Positions 47,747-59,840 of a stretch of 64,000 nt of DNA are shown piece after piece. The translations under genes and the position numbers were made by a program. The stretch's first letter is position 1, and each line of letters opens with the position of its first letter. Source of the stretch: Oopsacas minuta. Lineage: Eukaryota > Porifera > Hexactinellida > Lyssacinosida > Leucopsacidae. Location: NCBI GenBank assembly GCA_024704765.1, contig JAKMXF010000244.1, forward strand, positions 239,905-303,904. The letters are read 5' to 3'. The notes under the pieces are model-generated. The model had not been told where the DNA came from. It did no database searches and worked only from the letters and a program-made list of their open reading frames with translations.

Positions 47747-48504
47747 TTTATATTTTGGAAATACAGCAGACTAATTTAGGAGGTAAAATAGATACAAGTT
47801 CTTACAGACAAGGAAATTGAAATAAACTCAACTTGGAGCATCATTCTGAGAGGTTGCACTGTATAATCAGTATTATTTACAAAATTTATAAGTTTGAATA
47901 AAAACTTGAGAAATTGATTTTGAAAAATAATAACTTAATTGGAACATTGTAAACGAAACCACCTGATGGTAAATTTTCTTTGCCTTATACGAGTTGGTAT
48001 TAACCCGGTTAATAACTATTGAATAGCCATTGTAACTGCTGATGTGTATCTATTTGTTAGAAATATTCGGTAAAATCGAGGTTTTATTGTTTGTTTCTTA
48101 CCACCATTTAAACTGTTATAGTTCTATGCTTCGCGCTCACAAACATTTTCATCAAAGGATCTTGCAGCCATTATACACGACGCGGTTCCAGATAAAGGCC
48201 AGACGGCCATCGAATAAACTTAAAATCTATCTTACATGATACTAATCCAAAGAATTATTCAAAGGAATTCTTGAGTATAGCCAATCAAGCTCTATAATAT
48301 ACCTACGTATCCAGATTACTCAACTGGTCAATCATTTAGAGAAATTTTGGAAGGTAAAACTGTTACAGTCAATTACATAAGGGAACAAGATTGGAACCAA
48401 TGGTTTATCTGATGCAATAGCCTCCTTGAAAGAAGGGTTCCGTTAACAGAAAAATGTTCTAGAAGGTTAGAAACAAAGGGTATTACAGAAATACATATAC
48501 TTAC

Positions 48505-48727
48505 TTTAATGTTGGATTCAAAGATATTGATATCACGGAGTTTTCTATAATTTTCTCTAGAACCAGCCAAATACAAAAGTAACTTGCGAACATTTCTTCT
48601 ACCTGCTCCTTGAGATTGTGCAGTAATAAACATGTATTCGCATAATGAATTCAACCAGTCATTTGAAAATTCTAAATCTTTCAGACCGCTATACGAACTA
48701 CAAATTCTCTTCAATTGACAGGCCAAT
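48505..48727 (-). CDS. UBR4: UBR4 exon (QSQGAGRRNVRKLLLYLAGS block)
   Basis: A 223-nt exon of about 74 residues. It contains RRNVRKLLLYLAGSRENYRK followed by LRDINIFES, a close match to the UBR4 motif RRQVRKLLLFICGSKEKYRQ followed by LRDLHTLDS. The acceptor is cctccttag; the donor AAA|GTAAGT is near ideal. One leading base completes a split Arg codon from the exon ending at 63208, and the exon ends in phase 0. It is isolated between a 16.9-kb intron downstream and a 14.5-kb intron upstream. No stops or unusual substitutions. Confidence 0.93.
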
Positions 48728-49018
48728 CTAAGGAGGAATATTATGAAATTTTGTAAACACAGCTTTGGACTAGACTATAAATATGCTTTGTTAGTATATG
48801 GGTGGACAAAATATGTTTTGCTAATTGGTTCCCATATACAGTATATCCTTTTGGAAAGATGTGAGCTAATAATAATTTGGGGACAGGTCGATAATTTAGA
48901 CGACAAAATTGCTAAAAAACAGAAAAATTAAAATCAAATTTGCTATCTACTTAATTTGATAAAAGAGTATAGTATAACATTTATATGAAACACTCATTAA
49001 TTTAAGTATCAAAATCAC

Positions 49019-49118
49019 CAACCTTGTGTCACTTAGTGAAACCTATCACCATATGTATAATGGTTGCAAATGGAATCAAGTTGTACATAGTGCCATGGGT
49101 TGAAACCTTTCACCATTT
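49019..49118. mobile_element. Small foldback MITE, copy 2
   Basis: Shares 'tgtcac.tagtgaaacct', 'ccatatNtataatg' and 'gggttgaaa' in the same order with the copy at 11636-11735. The ends again fold back on each other (caaccttgtgtcac / gggttgaaa). It lies about 300 bp upstream of the UBR4 exon at 48505-48727 in gene orientation. Confidence 0.5.
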
Positions 49119-49463
49119 TCATTTAATATCTAAATAGGAAGTATACAAACTGAAGTTCAAATACATAGAATGCAAACTAGACATGGGATATGCTATAAAT
49201 CTTACAGTGTAAATGGTCTTAGCATTCGGCCAATTTTCATTATTTGTTTATTAGTCTGGCAAAACTATCGATCGTCCTCTTAATCCTAGGTTGCCGTGTA
49301 ATTTAAAGAGAGTTTTGCGATAGTTAGACATAAATATTGTAAAGGGCGTGGTTTGATCACAACCACCGAACATCCCCTCTGGATCAACCTCTGCTTTATT
49401 GAATGGCCACATACCTCGATACATACTAATTATAAGTAGATACACCGGGATGATTACTACAGT

Positions 49464-49650
49464 AGACTCTCATTAATAAGTACACCAGGGACTGCCCAAA
49501 TTGTACTCCTTATCCGGAGTACGTATTTTCCGAACAAATTTACATTGAAAAGGCATCGAATGGGATTGATAAAGTGTAAATATTTGTACCCTTTATCCGG
49601 AGTTACACTATAACCGTGTTTGCATTAACGATACTCTTCGGTAATCAACT
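49464..49650. mobile_element. Possible pogo-type MITE fragment
   Basis: Begins CAGTAGACTCTCATTAATAA, a typical pogo/Tigger-like terminus, and contains two near-repeats of CTTTATCCGGAGT/CCTTATCCGGAGTACG. The right end is not clear; gcattaacgatactc near 49635 may be its remnant. Confidence 0.4.
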
Positions 49651-51339
49651 AGAAATTGTACAATTAATACCATATACAAATTAGGCGAATCCGATTCAGT
49701 GAACCTAGGTATACGTATAACATCGGGACGCCAAAAATATCAAATTATGGTAAATATACCACAGCACCTGGATTAAAAACAGAGCATCTTTGCTAACGAC
49801 TACTCTTGTCAGAAACATTGAAACAAATACATCAACAATATGCAGTTTGATTTGATGTTCGACCAACTGCGGATTCCAAGGAGGCAATTGTCACCTCATA
49901 TTTCAAAATTAGAATAACTGAAATCAATTAGTAAACAAGAATATAAACGTACATCAAAGAATCAGAAAGTACCGAATTGCTGGGATATACCTAACGAATT
50001 GTACTTCTAGTATGTGTACTATGTAGTATTCTATAAGAAATCAAAAGCTAGCTCTGATAAGTTCAATTTTGCTCCCCCAGAACCTTTTAAAGAATCCGCC
50101 ACTGATTTCGATAAATAAGATAAAAATTTTAGTGATAAATATTTCCTCGAAGACGAGCTTCCAATTATGTGTGCAATTCTGCCTTGAGATTTAATTGTAT
50201 ATGAAGGATTTAAGAAGAATTCCATCCTGAGTGTATAGGCTAGGGTAATAGCGAAAGTTATATTATGTATTACTTGTCAATAATTCTGAATCTCAATTAT
50301 GGAAGTACAAAAGTACATTAGACCTTTTAGATTTTGAAGTAAGTACTTCATTACTGAGTGTTGTGATAGTCTTAAAATAATTACTAAACTTATGAACGGA
50401 CTATATAGAGTTTAGGCAATTAATTGTTTAGTTGTTGATGGAAACAGAAAATTGAAATGTAGTTATATTGATTCAATGTTTGGTAAGAATTATGTGTTTA
50501 GTTGGAAAGATTTGAACTGTTTAATTGCTTGGCTATTGAGTTTTAGAGTCATTTAAAGCAAATGGAAATCATTTGTAATACTAATCGAAAGGGTAGAACT
50601 ACTTTGAATAGCAGAATGGCAAATCTCCTAGCTGAAAAAGATTTAAGACATCGATAATTGGTAAAAAAATGATTGAAAGTCAGAAGGTAAGAAATTCACT
50701 CCCCGGAGCTAGAGATGTATGGAAGATTGAAGAGTGCATACATTTTTAATCGAAGACCAAATCAATATGCTTGATTATAGAATAGCTGCAAAGTATGTAT
50801 CTGAGGGTTCTATTCACAGGTCACTGAAACATATTTTGATGAAAATACACGACCATTGAGATGTTTTATGTTTCTGGATCAGAATTATAGGAAAATCCAA
50901 AGATTCATTCAATAAACATTCTCTCTCTAGATCTTTACCATTCTCGATAACAATCAATATCACACTTGCTATAAATACTCGAATTACAGAAGCAGAATAT
51001 ATATTCCAATAATTAAACCAAATAGCATTTTCGACTGATTTCAAGATGAGTAAGTACGATTCTGGAAATTAAGAATATGTCGTAGTGTGATAGTAATGTT
51101 GGAAAGATAGTGATCGATAGCAATATTATTACTGGAACAAAGATGGGTGAACTATATCGAACATACTTTGAAGAACAGAATAGTTTCGATCAGAATAGAC
51201 ATCATGTGCTGTGTAACACTTGCAAACTGTACATGTTCAAAAGGTCGTCTGGTCAGCTAATGCAAAAACCTCCTATACGTTTTGAATGGCCAACTATTTG
51301 AAATACAAGGTCACCAGCTTGTAGTGAACCAAATCTATG

Positions 51340-53567
51340 TATAATGTGTGCCGAATCACTAGGAATCAAGCATCAGCAACTCCAACACCTGATGATAGCT
51401 TTCCAGGGTCTTGATGCGGCCGGTCTCCAATTGCGAAAGGGTAAGTGTGAAATTGGATACCGGGAAGTCGAGTTATTAGGTCACCGGATATCAAGTACGG
51501 GCAGAAGTCCAACGCCTGATTATATCCACAAGTTAGAGAATTTCCTCACCTCACAACAGTCATGGAGTTACAAAGATTCCTAGGTACTGTTAACTACTAT
51601 CGTTTCTATATGAAGGACTTTCCTGGGATTGCTGAGCTACTATATGCTCTTCTAAAGAAAAGGAAGTGTTGGAAATGGGACAAACGATGTTGTGAAGCAT
51701 TTGAGAGGCTTCGATCACAGTTAGTGAAAGAACATGTATCTCATGCGTATCCGGACTGGTGAGCCGAGTTCTAGGTAGAAGCTGAAGCAAGTAGTAGAGG
51801 AGCAGCAGCTGTATTGTCACAGCTAGAACGGAAACTAAGAAACTTCGACCTATTCAGTTCTTTTCATCATCGCTAAGCCCAACACAGAAAAATTACTAGG
51901 CCGGAGAGATGGAGGGTGGGCATTGATGGCAACTTGCCGTAAATGGTCGATATAATTAAAGGGCGCTCCTAGTGTTGTTCCAATGACCAACCACTGTCCT
52001 CTAAAATGACTCAAATAACAGAAGGATCCGAAGCACACTCATGCACGCGGGTTAATGGAGCTCCAGGAACTACCCAACAGAAATGAGTACCGGCCAGGTA
52101 CCGAAAACCAATTTGCGGGCTACCTCAGTCGCAAACCAGGGATGGGCTTTGATGATAACATCAACCAGGAGAGGAAATTGTGCCGAGAACTTTTCGGGTG
52201 GCGAGTAAAACGGAAATCCATCCAACAATTGTGGAGGGACAGAAATTGGACCCAGTTATCGTTAATGCTGTTGCTCAGTTAGATCAGGGAGCTGGAGTTC
52301 CTACTGGACAACTGAAGAAAATTGGGGATAGGCTCACTGCTACAGGGGGAGTTTTGCTGTTTGAGAATCGGCTTGTATCCCCAAGAATCTCCAGAGCGAG
52401 GTTATTGTAATAGTTCATTCACAGCATCACCTTGGCAAGCTGCGAAAGAATTCTTTTGGTTGAATGTGGCTGACCAAGTGAGGTCCTTTTGTCGTGAGTG
52501 TTTAGTATGTCAAAGAGGTAAGCACAAAACACGAGCATGGGAGCCTGTGTGCGAAATGGATATTGGGGGAGCATCCCCGGTGAGGCAGTAGCGATGGATA
52601 TTGGGAAGCTTCCCTGGACCGACGATGAATGCTCGGGGACAGATACTTTCTATTAATGGTCGACCTTTTACACGTTATGCTGAGATCCTATCTTTAAAAG
52701 ACCAGGAAACATATACCCTACTTGATGCCTTTGAACAGGGTTGGGCATACATGGGCATGGTATGCCCAAGTTTCTTCTAATGGATAGGGAGCCAATCTTG
52801 ATGGCCAAGCATTCAGGGATTTTTACCATAAGGCAAGGATAGATAAGAAGCGGACTACAGCTTATCATCCGCAATGTGATGGCATGACGAAGAAAAATAT
52901 TTGCCTCATAAAGCAGGTCATAATATGTCTCTAGATGGACCGCCATCTGCCAAGAGGTTCCTGGTCGAATTTACTCTCGGAGGTTAGTTTTCATATGAAT
53001 GGAATGGTTATAGCATCAGCCGCCTTTCGCCACACATACTTCACTTTTGACATGAGCATCCCTTTCCAATCGACTCTTGCTGTCAGAACTTTGGAGAATT
53101 CAAGAGAAATTTGCACGGAGAGTATCTATAGACGCTCAGAAGGAAACACGAAGAACTTAAGAATTAGCTGCCGAAAATATTAAGAAGAACCTATCGAGCA
53201 CGCGGAGGAGGCAAAACAAGGGGAGGGTCGAGGCCGGAATTCGATCGGGAGACGAGGTGATGCTACGGCGTAACGCAATGGGGACTCACTGATCGAAAAG
53301 TATAAGGGAACTTTCATGTTACTAGAGAGAAGAGGGCCTAACGTCAAATTGCGCTTGTATAGGAGAGATAACTGGGTTCACATGGATAACGTCAAGAATT
53401 ATGTGGGGAGCAATCCGGAGGTGATACACATAGAAATAACTTTAGGAGGGAGAATGGTGAACACCACAAATGTGGGACGAAAGGAAAATGCTTCGACAAC
53501 TACAATAGGTCATAATCTCGTCGAGACTGATGGGATCAACTTCCAAATGGAACAGGGATTTGTATAA
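51340..53567 (+). pseudogene. Ty3/gypsy retrotransposon pol relic (RT, RNase H, integrase)
   Basis: Plus-strand fragments in the usual order. C-terminal RT thumb: AAGLQLRKGKCEIG and VELLGHRISSTG (about 51415-51500), then LQRFLGTVNYYRFYMKDFPG (about 51565). RNase H remnants: EAEASSRGAAAVLSQLE and RPGTENQFAGYLSRKPG (about 51775-52140). Integrase zinc-binding: HHLGK..., CRECLVCQRGKHKTRAW (about 52430-52540). Integrase core remnants: VAMDIGKLPWTDD, DAFEQGW and DRHLPRGSWSNLLSEVSFHM (about 52590-53000). C-terminal GPNVKLRLYRRDNWVHMDNV (about 53330). Gag, protease and most of the RT core are missing and stops and frameshifts are common, so it is dead. I could not identify LTRs. Confidence 0.88.
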
Positions 53568-53960
53568 ACATCAGGATCCCAGTCTCCGGAACCTTGTGAG
53601 GTATACTAATTCATAACATCACTCCCCCTTGATTACTGTGGAGGACATTCATCATTCTCACCATTACCCCTGGATCCCCATGTCGTATAGTCATTGAGCT
53701 ATCCAGGAGGCTTCCTACTTTTGCCAGGGTAACGACGGCAATCTACCAATTGTGTCTCCTCGATAGAACCGTCCGAGTCTTCACCTGAATTGTTGTTCCT
53801 CCCTATTGGCTGTCTTAAGTAATGTCTGTTAGCAGGCTTAGGTTAGCTATAAGTAGTAGTAGTTACACTACGTATTAGAATGTTTGTCTAATTTATTTGC
53901 TATACCTATATAATATTTCTTCAGTATTGCTTTTGCATTCTACTCTAGTCTTGAATAGTA
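53568..53960 (+). other. 3' flank of gypsy relic, possible remains of a 3' LTR
   Basis: After the last integrase codons lies a non-coding stretch less AT-rich than the intron around it, containing 'tgttagcaggcttaggttagc' and a TATA-like 'ctataagtag'. A 3' LTR would be expected here, but without a 5' copy for comparison this stays a guess. Confidence 0.25.
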
Positions 53961-54779
53961 ATGATATTCTTAGAAGAGTAAATTAACTAGTGGACCAGTA
54001 TATCGTTTGTTGCTTCCCGGTTCATCAGTAGGTCACTCAGTATATTACATACACTAACTTCAAGAATCCTCGCCCATAGTCCAATCCAAATTTGAAGATC
54101 TGGTACTGAAACATAACCTTTGATATTATCAACTTTCTCTATGAGTGCGTCAACACTACAATATCTAACCACCAAGCATTCTCAATTCGCATCTATACTT
54201 GTCTTTACTATAATCCAATTTCAGTTGGACAAACTTAAAGATATCATCGCGCATTAAATGACACTCTGCATAATATTTATCCATTGATGAACAAGGAATT
54301 ACTTATGTTATTCCCTCTAGCTGTATATTTAACATCGAATTTCCAGTGGAGTTCAAATAGAAAATATGCGAAAAGTCAATTTCATGCATTAAGAAGGTTA
54401 CTCGTAATTACATTTGTTGAAACCTTTGTCAGCAACATGAAAAATCTGAAAATAATCTGATATACTTGTGGTAGTGAGTGCCCCGAAAATTTTACTGATG
54501 CTATTACTATAACGATGTCAGAAGATGAGTTAGTGACTCATGAAGAATTAGTGAAGAACCATATAACATTCAGAGAAGTATTATGGAGGCTCTTCGAGCA
54601 TATGGAGGGGAATCTGAGGGAAATGCTATAAGGGATATCACAAGAAACTAAACTTGGGTTCCCAGTAAACAAGTCATCCTATAAATATTAGTCTCAAGTG
54701 TTTCATCGATGTCGTGTAATGTCGCTTAGGTAAATATGTTATTGGTGATTTGGAATCCATTGCTTTACAGTTTGAAGAA

Positions 54780-54960
54780 ACAAATTCACTTACTCGACAT
54801 TCAGGTTCTACAAAAGTACTATACCGTGTCGCCAACTAGTTCAATTAATCAGAGAATATCTCCCAAAGTGTAAGGAGTTAAGGACTGTTTCAGAGCAAGC
54901 AACAGAATCGGCACACTCTAGGTTCCGAAAGGTTTTGGGATACAAGCTAAAAATTCAATG
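54780..54960 (+). pseudogene. Possible transposon-derived coding scrap (SEQATESAHSRF block)
   Basis: Plus-strand frames read IHLLDIQVLQKYYTV and, after a shift, CKELRTVSEQATESAHSRFR followed by KVLGYKL. This resembles a block (SEQ..E..H..F) found in multicopy uncharacterised arthropod transposon proteins. It is short and frameshifted; the assignment is tentative. Confidence 0.3.
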
Positions 54961-55531
54961 AAGAGCAAAAATATCCAGAATCACTTAATCAAGCTTTTTA
55001 TGAGGTAAATTTTGTCAATTTTATAAGAACTCAAAATTGCAAGACTAATTGATGTTCATATAACGGACACTACAAGTAAATGAATATGTGTAGTATTACT
55101 ATGAATTACATTACTATAGGATTAACTAAATAAAATATTAAAATACCAAAATACAATGAGTAGTAAATATTAATAAACCACTTAGGATATTACAAGACTT
55201 TCAACATTTATGCTTAAGAACAAAATAATGTCTATGAGATTTTTTAGCTATATTTATATTAATATATCAAAACATCCTGAATCGGGATAGCAATTTTAAT
55301 GAATTGCAAAAATTTGATAAGTGGATACATGAGTAAAAATCTAGAGAGAGAAATAAATTGTTGAATTAATCTTGGATTTTCCTAAAATTTCTGATCTAGA
55401 ACATCAAAAATCTCAATGAGCAGCATACTAGTCGTGTAGATATACAGAGTCGTCATCAATGGCATAATAAACGAACAAAATGGGATATTTATTAATCCAA
55501 ATTCAGCAAGCAAAGCATAAAATAATAAAAA

Positions 55532-55569
55532 CTTCAATCATCTCAGCATTGTCGCTGAGATGATTGAAG
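55532..55569. repeat. Perfect 16-bp stem hairpin, 6-base loop
   Basis: CTTCAATCATCTCAGC (55532-55547) pairs exactly with GCTGAGATGATTGAAG (55554-55569) around loop attgtc. No T run typical of a Pol III terminator follows immediately. Could be a foldback remnant. Confidence 0.85.
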
Positions 55570-55659
55570 ATTTTTCTTATAGTAATTATCTTACCTAAGC
55601 TATCGGTTTGTTTGAGGAAAGTAAAATCTTCAATGAAATCCAAGAATAGGCCATCGAAT

Positions 55660-55766
55660 TAAGGATCTAAATTCCGATCCCGACCCCTGCTGAAATTATG
55701 ATCGGCGTTCCCCGTTCAGATCTTACATTCTTAAAGGATCTACGATCCGATCACAATCCAATTTAT
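55660..55766 (+). repeat. GATC-rich repeat, copy 1
   Basis: Seven GATC sites within about 95 bp, including 'aaaggatctacgatccgatcac' and 'ccgatcccgacc'. Related blocks occur at 57200-57325. Confidence 0.5.
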
Positions 55767-57199
55767 GATTCTCTAATAGACAAATTCATGCTCCATCTTT
55801 TGAATTACAGTTGAGTACTTTGAATACTATCGGTGGACGTTTCGACCTTAAGATATGATATGTTTATCCATTCATCCAAACATACATGGGCGGTACATCA
55901 TTCCAAAAGTGCTACCATGATTATAGCATATTTAAGTGAACCTATGTAAGAGTTAGAGCCACTCTTTTATAAGTAATATTATCAGTAAAAGGAGTCAAAA
56001 CTTTGGTTCAGCATACTGCCGAAAACGATATTTCCTGCAGATATTGTGCAAAGAAATGTTGCAAGAAAACCGATGGGAATATATGTGAATATTACATTAT
56101 TTACAATCTAAGAAATAGATAAAATTGAAACAAGTGATATGTACAAAAATAGGTTTAAACTGTGCGTTATCATTCTAAACTCCCTTTACTGTGCCGTCTA
56201 GACTTTAGTATAGTGACCAAGTATTGAAATGGATGCCAATATTTTTTGGTTCTTTTTTCTCCGTGAAAGCCCTGCAGACAAAACTGGATAGAGTTAAGGT
56301 GATTTGTGGTGTGAGAAATATTGAAGATACTCGTCGGGTTTGCTTCTGCACTTTACTAGTCAATCGGACGAAGTGCCACTATTATCACACTGGTCAAACT
56401 TTATCTGGCCTCTAGCAAACATTATGAAAGGATAGGTGCCAAATTTCACACCTTTCGAAAGCAAAAAATTCTACAACTTCGTACTCTCCTAGAATTTTTA
56501 TATTGGTTATAGCTTTTTTGCTGAAAGTAAATGAAAATATTCACTATATAGCACTCTGTCATCGGTAAAAATTCTATTGTTCTTAGATGGTGCATACATA
56601 TTAGTTTAACAATAGGTACTTCTAGTACTGTATAAAATATGGATTCATTGAATATCTAAATTTAACGACAGTTTTAATTATTTATATTATACTTATCAAA
56701 AAATACTTTTCAAAGTAACCATGGAGAAATTAAAAGACATGTATTCTCCCGGTTATATAACCTTTGAACAATCGTAGAAGATTATTCCAAACAGCAATAG
56801 GGGGTAATTAAATACGCTGATTCCGATTTTGACACTCATGCATTGCATCGATGAAATCTTCTCCCGTATTCCCTTCCATTAATATTTTTAGGAAACTTAT
56901 AATTATTGTAAACACAATAAACATTATATGGACTGGACAATCATAGAAAATTGTGAATAAATTGTTTAATGGATTTGAAACCCCAGCGGAGCGAGTATTA
57001 AAAGTGTAAAATTACAACCTGTGGAAACTGCTTAGTCTATTACTACATTTTCAAAAAGTGGCACTATTAATTGGAGGCATTATGTGATGTTAATTTAATA
57101 GCTGCATGGATTGGATTGTGAGATTCGAGATAGTAGAACTTGTGCTCGCTAGTCAGTCTAAAGTAAAGAAAATAGCATCATATAGCACTCTTACTTGTA

Positions 57200-57325
57200 A
57201 CAGGATCGGATATTTTCAGGAAATTATAGATCAGATCCCGATCACGATCAAACTATTAGAAATGGATGATCCTCTTCCGATCCTGAAAAAGGATCTAGAT
57301 CCAAATAGTACGATCTTTCATCGAA
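57200..57325 (+). repeat. GATC-rich repeat, copy 2
   Basis: About ten GATC sites within 125 bp ('agatcagatcccgatcacgat', 'aaaggatctagatcc'). The shared blocks with 55660-55766 suggest one repeat family rather than chance. Confidence 0.5.
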
Positions 57326-57442
57326 AATCATAAATCTCAATGCATACGCCGAACAAATATGGCTTTAAAGGTTTTACGAATCAAGAGGTAATGTAGCTGA
57401 ATAGAGCGTGAAAATTTGTGTTTTATGTTGTCCTGAGAGGCA

Positions 57443-57612
57443 AAATTTCGAATTGGGTGCGGGAATTGGTAAAAAAGAGTTAAAATTTCTCGTGCTATTT
57501 GCGTTACTAAAGTACACCTCGGCAGTAATCGCTTATAGAAGAGTCATAGTGAATATTGCTGTAATGAAGCAGTCATTTTAAGCCGCATTGGGCGGAATTG
57601 ACAAAGAAAAGG
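57443..57612 (-). repeat. Dispersed repeat R1, inverted copy
   Basis: The reverse complement reads 'caattccgcccaatgcggc', 'ttacagcaatattcac', 'tgccgaggtgta', 'agtaacgcaaa' and 'accaattcccgcaccca', collinear with 5535-5712. It gives the best evidence that R1 is a mobile family. Confidence 0.6.
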
Positions 57613-58504
57613 ATAGACTCCGGCCAGACTGAGCTAATTTTTATCTCAGAGAGCTGGGCCATCTTACTTTTTGAGGAAAATCAATCACAAATAAAATAAT
57701 AAATGACTCTTGCTTTATCAAATATATTTCAAAAAATCATGGTCGAACAAAAAGAAGTAAAAAGTTTCATTGAAATTAACCGATTTGGCGATTTGTCAAA
57801 AAGGAGGGCATTTTTCAAAGTCTGAACCACAAATGGTAGTTATATGCTAAAAGTTGATGAATATAATTCAAATTAAATACAAACAGTGTTCCAATGTCAA
57901 AAATTTGGAAAAATACATGCAGGATTCGAAAATTAAATCTATTCAGGAGCCGAGTTTTCGGTGACAAATATCAACAACAAATATATAACTAATCCCTGGG
58001 TTGGTTCTTCTGCTTCAGATCCCCCTTGAGTCTAGATCAATCTTATGGCTTATTTCTGCTCCACAGTCTTGACGAATAAACTCCAGTTCGCCTTCTGATA
58101 TTCAATTTCTTCAAAATCGTTATCATCTCGCAGAAACCATCTTTATCAAGTTCATCCAACTTCTCTGACCGTACTTTGACCCGTGTCAATGCTTCCAGCC
58201 GTGATACTATCACATCTTGTCAATGTTTAGCAATTTCATCAGTACCCGGGAATTGATTCAAGTTCATATTCATATATGTATCGATATTATGCCCTCAATA
58301 AGAGATTTCTGGTTCTGTTTCGAATAAACGAGCCTAAAATAAGGACAAAGAGGTTAGGTTTGATTGGTCTGATTCAATCAATGTCAGTGTTTTCTGGACT
58401 TTGAGAACATGAGCTAAGCGCATTTTGATACCTTCTCAACTGGTTCTGCAGGGAAGTAGTTTTCTGCTTCTGCATTATCGTAAGGTCGAACTCATAAATA
58501 TCCA

Positions 58505-59840
58505 CAGGGTGTCTCAAAAGTTTTTTCACCTTATTCATCAAGCCAGTAAATTGTATTTAATGTATAAAATCATTAGACTATTTGCCAATGTATTGACCGT
58601 TAAGTTCAATACAAGAATTACTGCGGTTTGGCATTCCATCGATTACATTCTGGAGAATCGATGGGCTAATACCACTCCAGATATTTTCCAAAATTTTCGC
58701 GAGTTGTTTTAGATTAGTAGCGGGCTTCCTCTTGTCCAGCTCTGCCTGCATAATGGCCCACAGATTTTCTATAGGATTCAAATCTGGCGAGTTACTAGGC
58801 CAGACATCTTTCGCCCAGAATCCTGGTAAATGATCAGAAAGCCCCTTCTGTGTCTTTATAGCAGTATGAGCAGGGGCTCCATACTGCATAAAAAAACTGT
58901 CGGACATCTTTCGATACAAATTCCTCTGAGTCAGGGGCCCTCTCATCTTCTTACGTTTATAGGTAGGGAGACAGCACTTATCCAGTATTTCATTGATATA
59001 ATAGTCCGCATTCACAGGTTGTTTTAGAGAGATTAGATGGAGTTCTGATAGTCCACGATGACTCATCATTCTCCAGACCACTAATCTTGGAGGATTTTTG
59101 ACCGTTTCGACTGGAGTGATATTACGCGAACTGACATCCCAAACCCGATCATTCTGTGAATTTGTAGGGTGAAAAAGCTCAAAGGGGCTTTCATCACTGA
59201 AGAAACCCGCTCCCAATCAAGTGAAGTCCAAGATTTATACTCAAGACAGAACTTGACTCTTTTAGACTTCTGTACTTCCATCAATTTAGGGTTTGATGGC
59301 CGTTTATACGCTTTAGCCCCAATAGAATAGTGTAAATATAGGTGAACAGTATCTTTACTAATAGCAACAAATTTACTTGAAATATATTTCGCCAATTTCC
59401 GAGTTGAATGCCATCGTTTGCCTATGGATTTTCGAATTATTATTTTTGGGACCCGGGAAAGTTTCGACGGACGTCCAGAACGAGGCTTGTCGTTGAGCAT
59501 TTCTCCAGCTTTTTGTTCCAATTCTTTACGGTTCGAATTGTGACTCCAAGTGTGTCAGCAACTGTTCTTTGAGTGGAACCAGCTAGTAGCATACCTATCG
59601 CTCTCTCGCGGATGGATAATCTTATCATTTTGGCATCCATAATATTGAAATTTGATAATTATACAAAGTATCGCAAAATGAATCACAAAATTAAATATTT
59701 GATACTACTTATGGTTGAGAACATTAATCAACAATAAATTGACGATGCTAAAATAAATGGGTAGGTAGTAAATGAAGTAGACTGATTTCTGTTCAAATAT
59801 ATTGAAATACTAATGGTGAAAAAACTTTTGAGACACTCTG
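58505..59840 (-). mobile_element. Complete Tc1-like (DD37E) transposon, 1.34 kb
   Basis: Terminal inverted repeats of about 26 bp: the left end starts CAGGGTGTCTCAAAAG and the right end is complementary, ending CTTTTGAGACACTCTG, with one mismatch. TA follows the right end (59841-59842); the left flank is CA, one change from TA. The length fits an autonomous Tc1/mariner. The transposase gene on the minus strand (58578-59640) is frameshifted. Terminal sequence decay is low, suggesting a relatively recent insertion. Confidence 0.93.
58578..59640 (-). pseudogene. Tc1-like transposase with changed second catalytic acid
   Basis: Starts at 59640 (MDAKMIRLSIRERAIGMLLA). The N-terminal paired HTH includes STQRTVADTLGVTIRTVKNW; the linker has KPRSGRPSKLSRVP. 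The catalytic domain has GAGFFSDESPFELFH (first Asp) and MQYGAPAHTAIKTQ, where the family usually has QDGAPAHTA, so the second Asp appears as Tyr. It also has VWPSNSPDLNPIENLW (third acid, Glu). Thirty-seven residues lie between the second and third positions. Two frame changes, at about 59450-59520 and 59085-59215, plus the Asp-to-Tyr change mean it is inactive. The C-terminus ends at a stop at 58578. Confidence 0.9.

Larger units (their letters stand above)
31640..48504 (-). other. UBR4 intron, 16.9 kb, multiple DNA transposons
   Basis: Holds, in coordinate order, a TTTAAACC-rich repeat (about 32640-32800), a palindrome (33122-33173), a hAT/DUF659 relic (33195-33960), MITE copies around a Tudor-like scrap (34314-34762), a DD37D mariner (37141-38090), a MULE relic and its inverted partial copy (38937-40063), a tandem duplication (41031-41150), a tRNA-Ser-like sequence (44629-44724), a GGAATTCCC-rich patch (about 45120-45375) and a complete mariner (46438-47746). 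The intervals 34770-37000, 40070-41030, 41160-44620 and 45380-46430 contain nothing I can name. The patch 41955-42060 is noticeably GC-richer than its surroundings. Confidence 0.85.
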
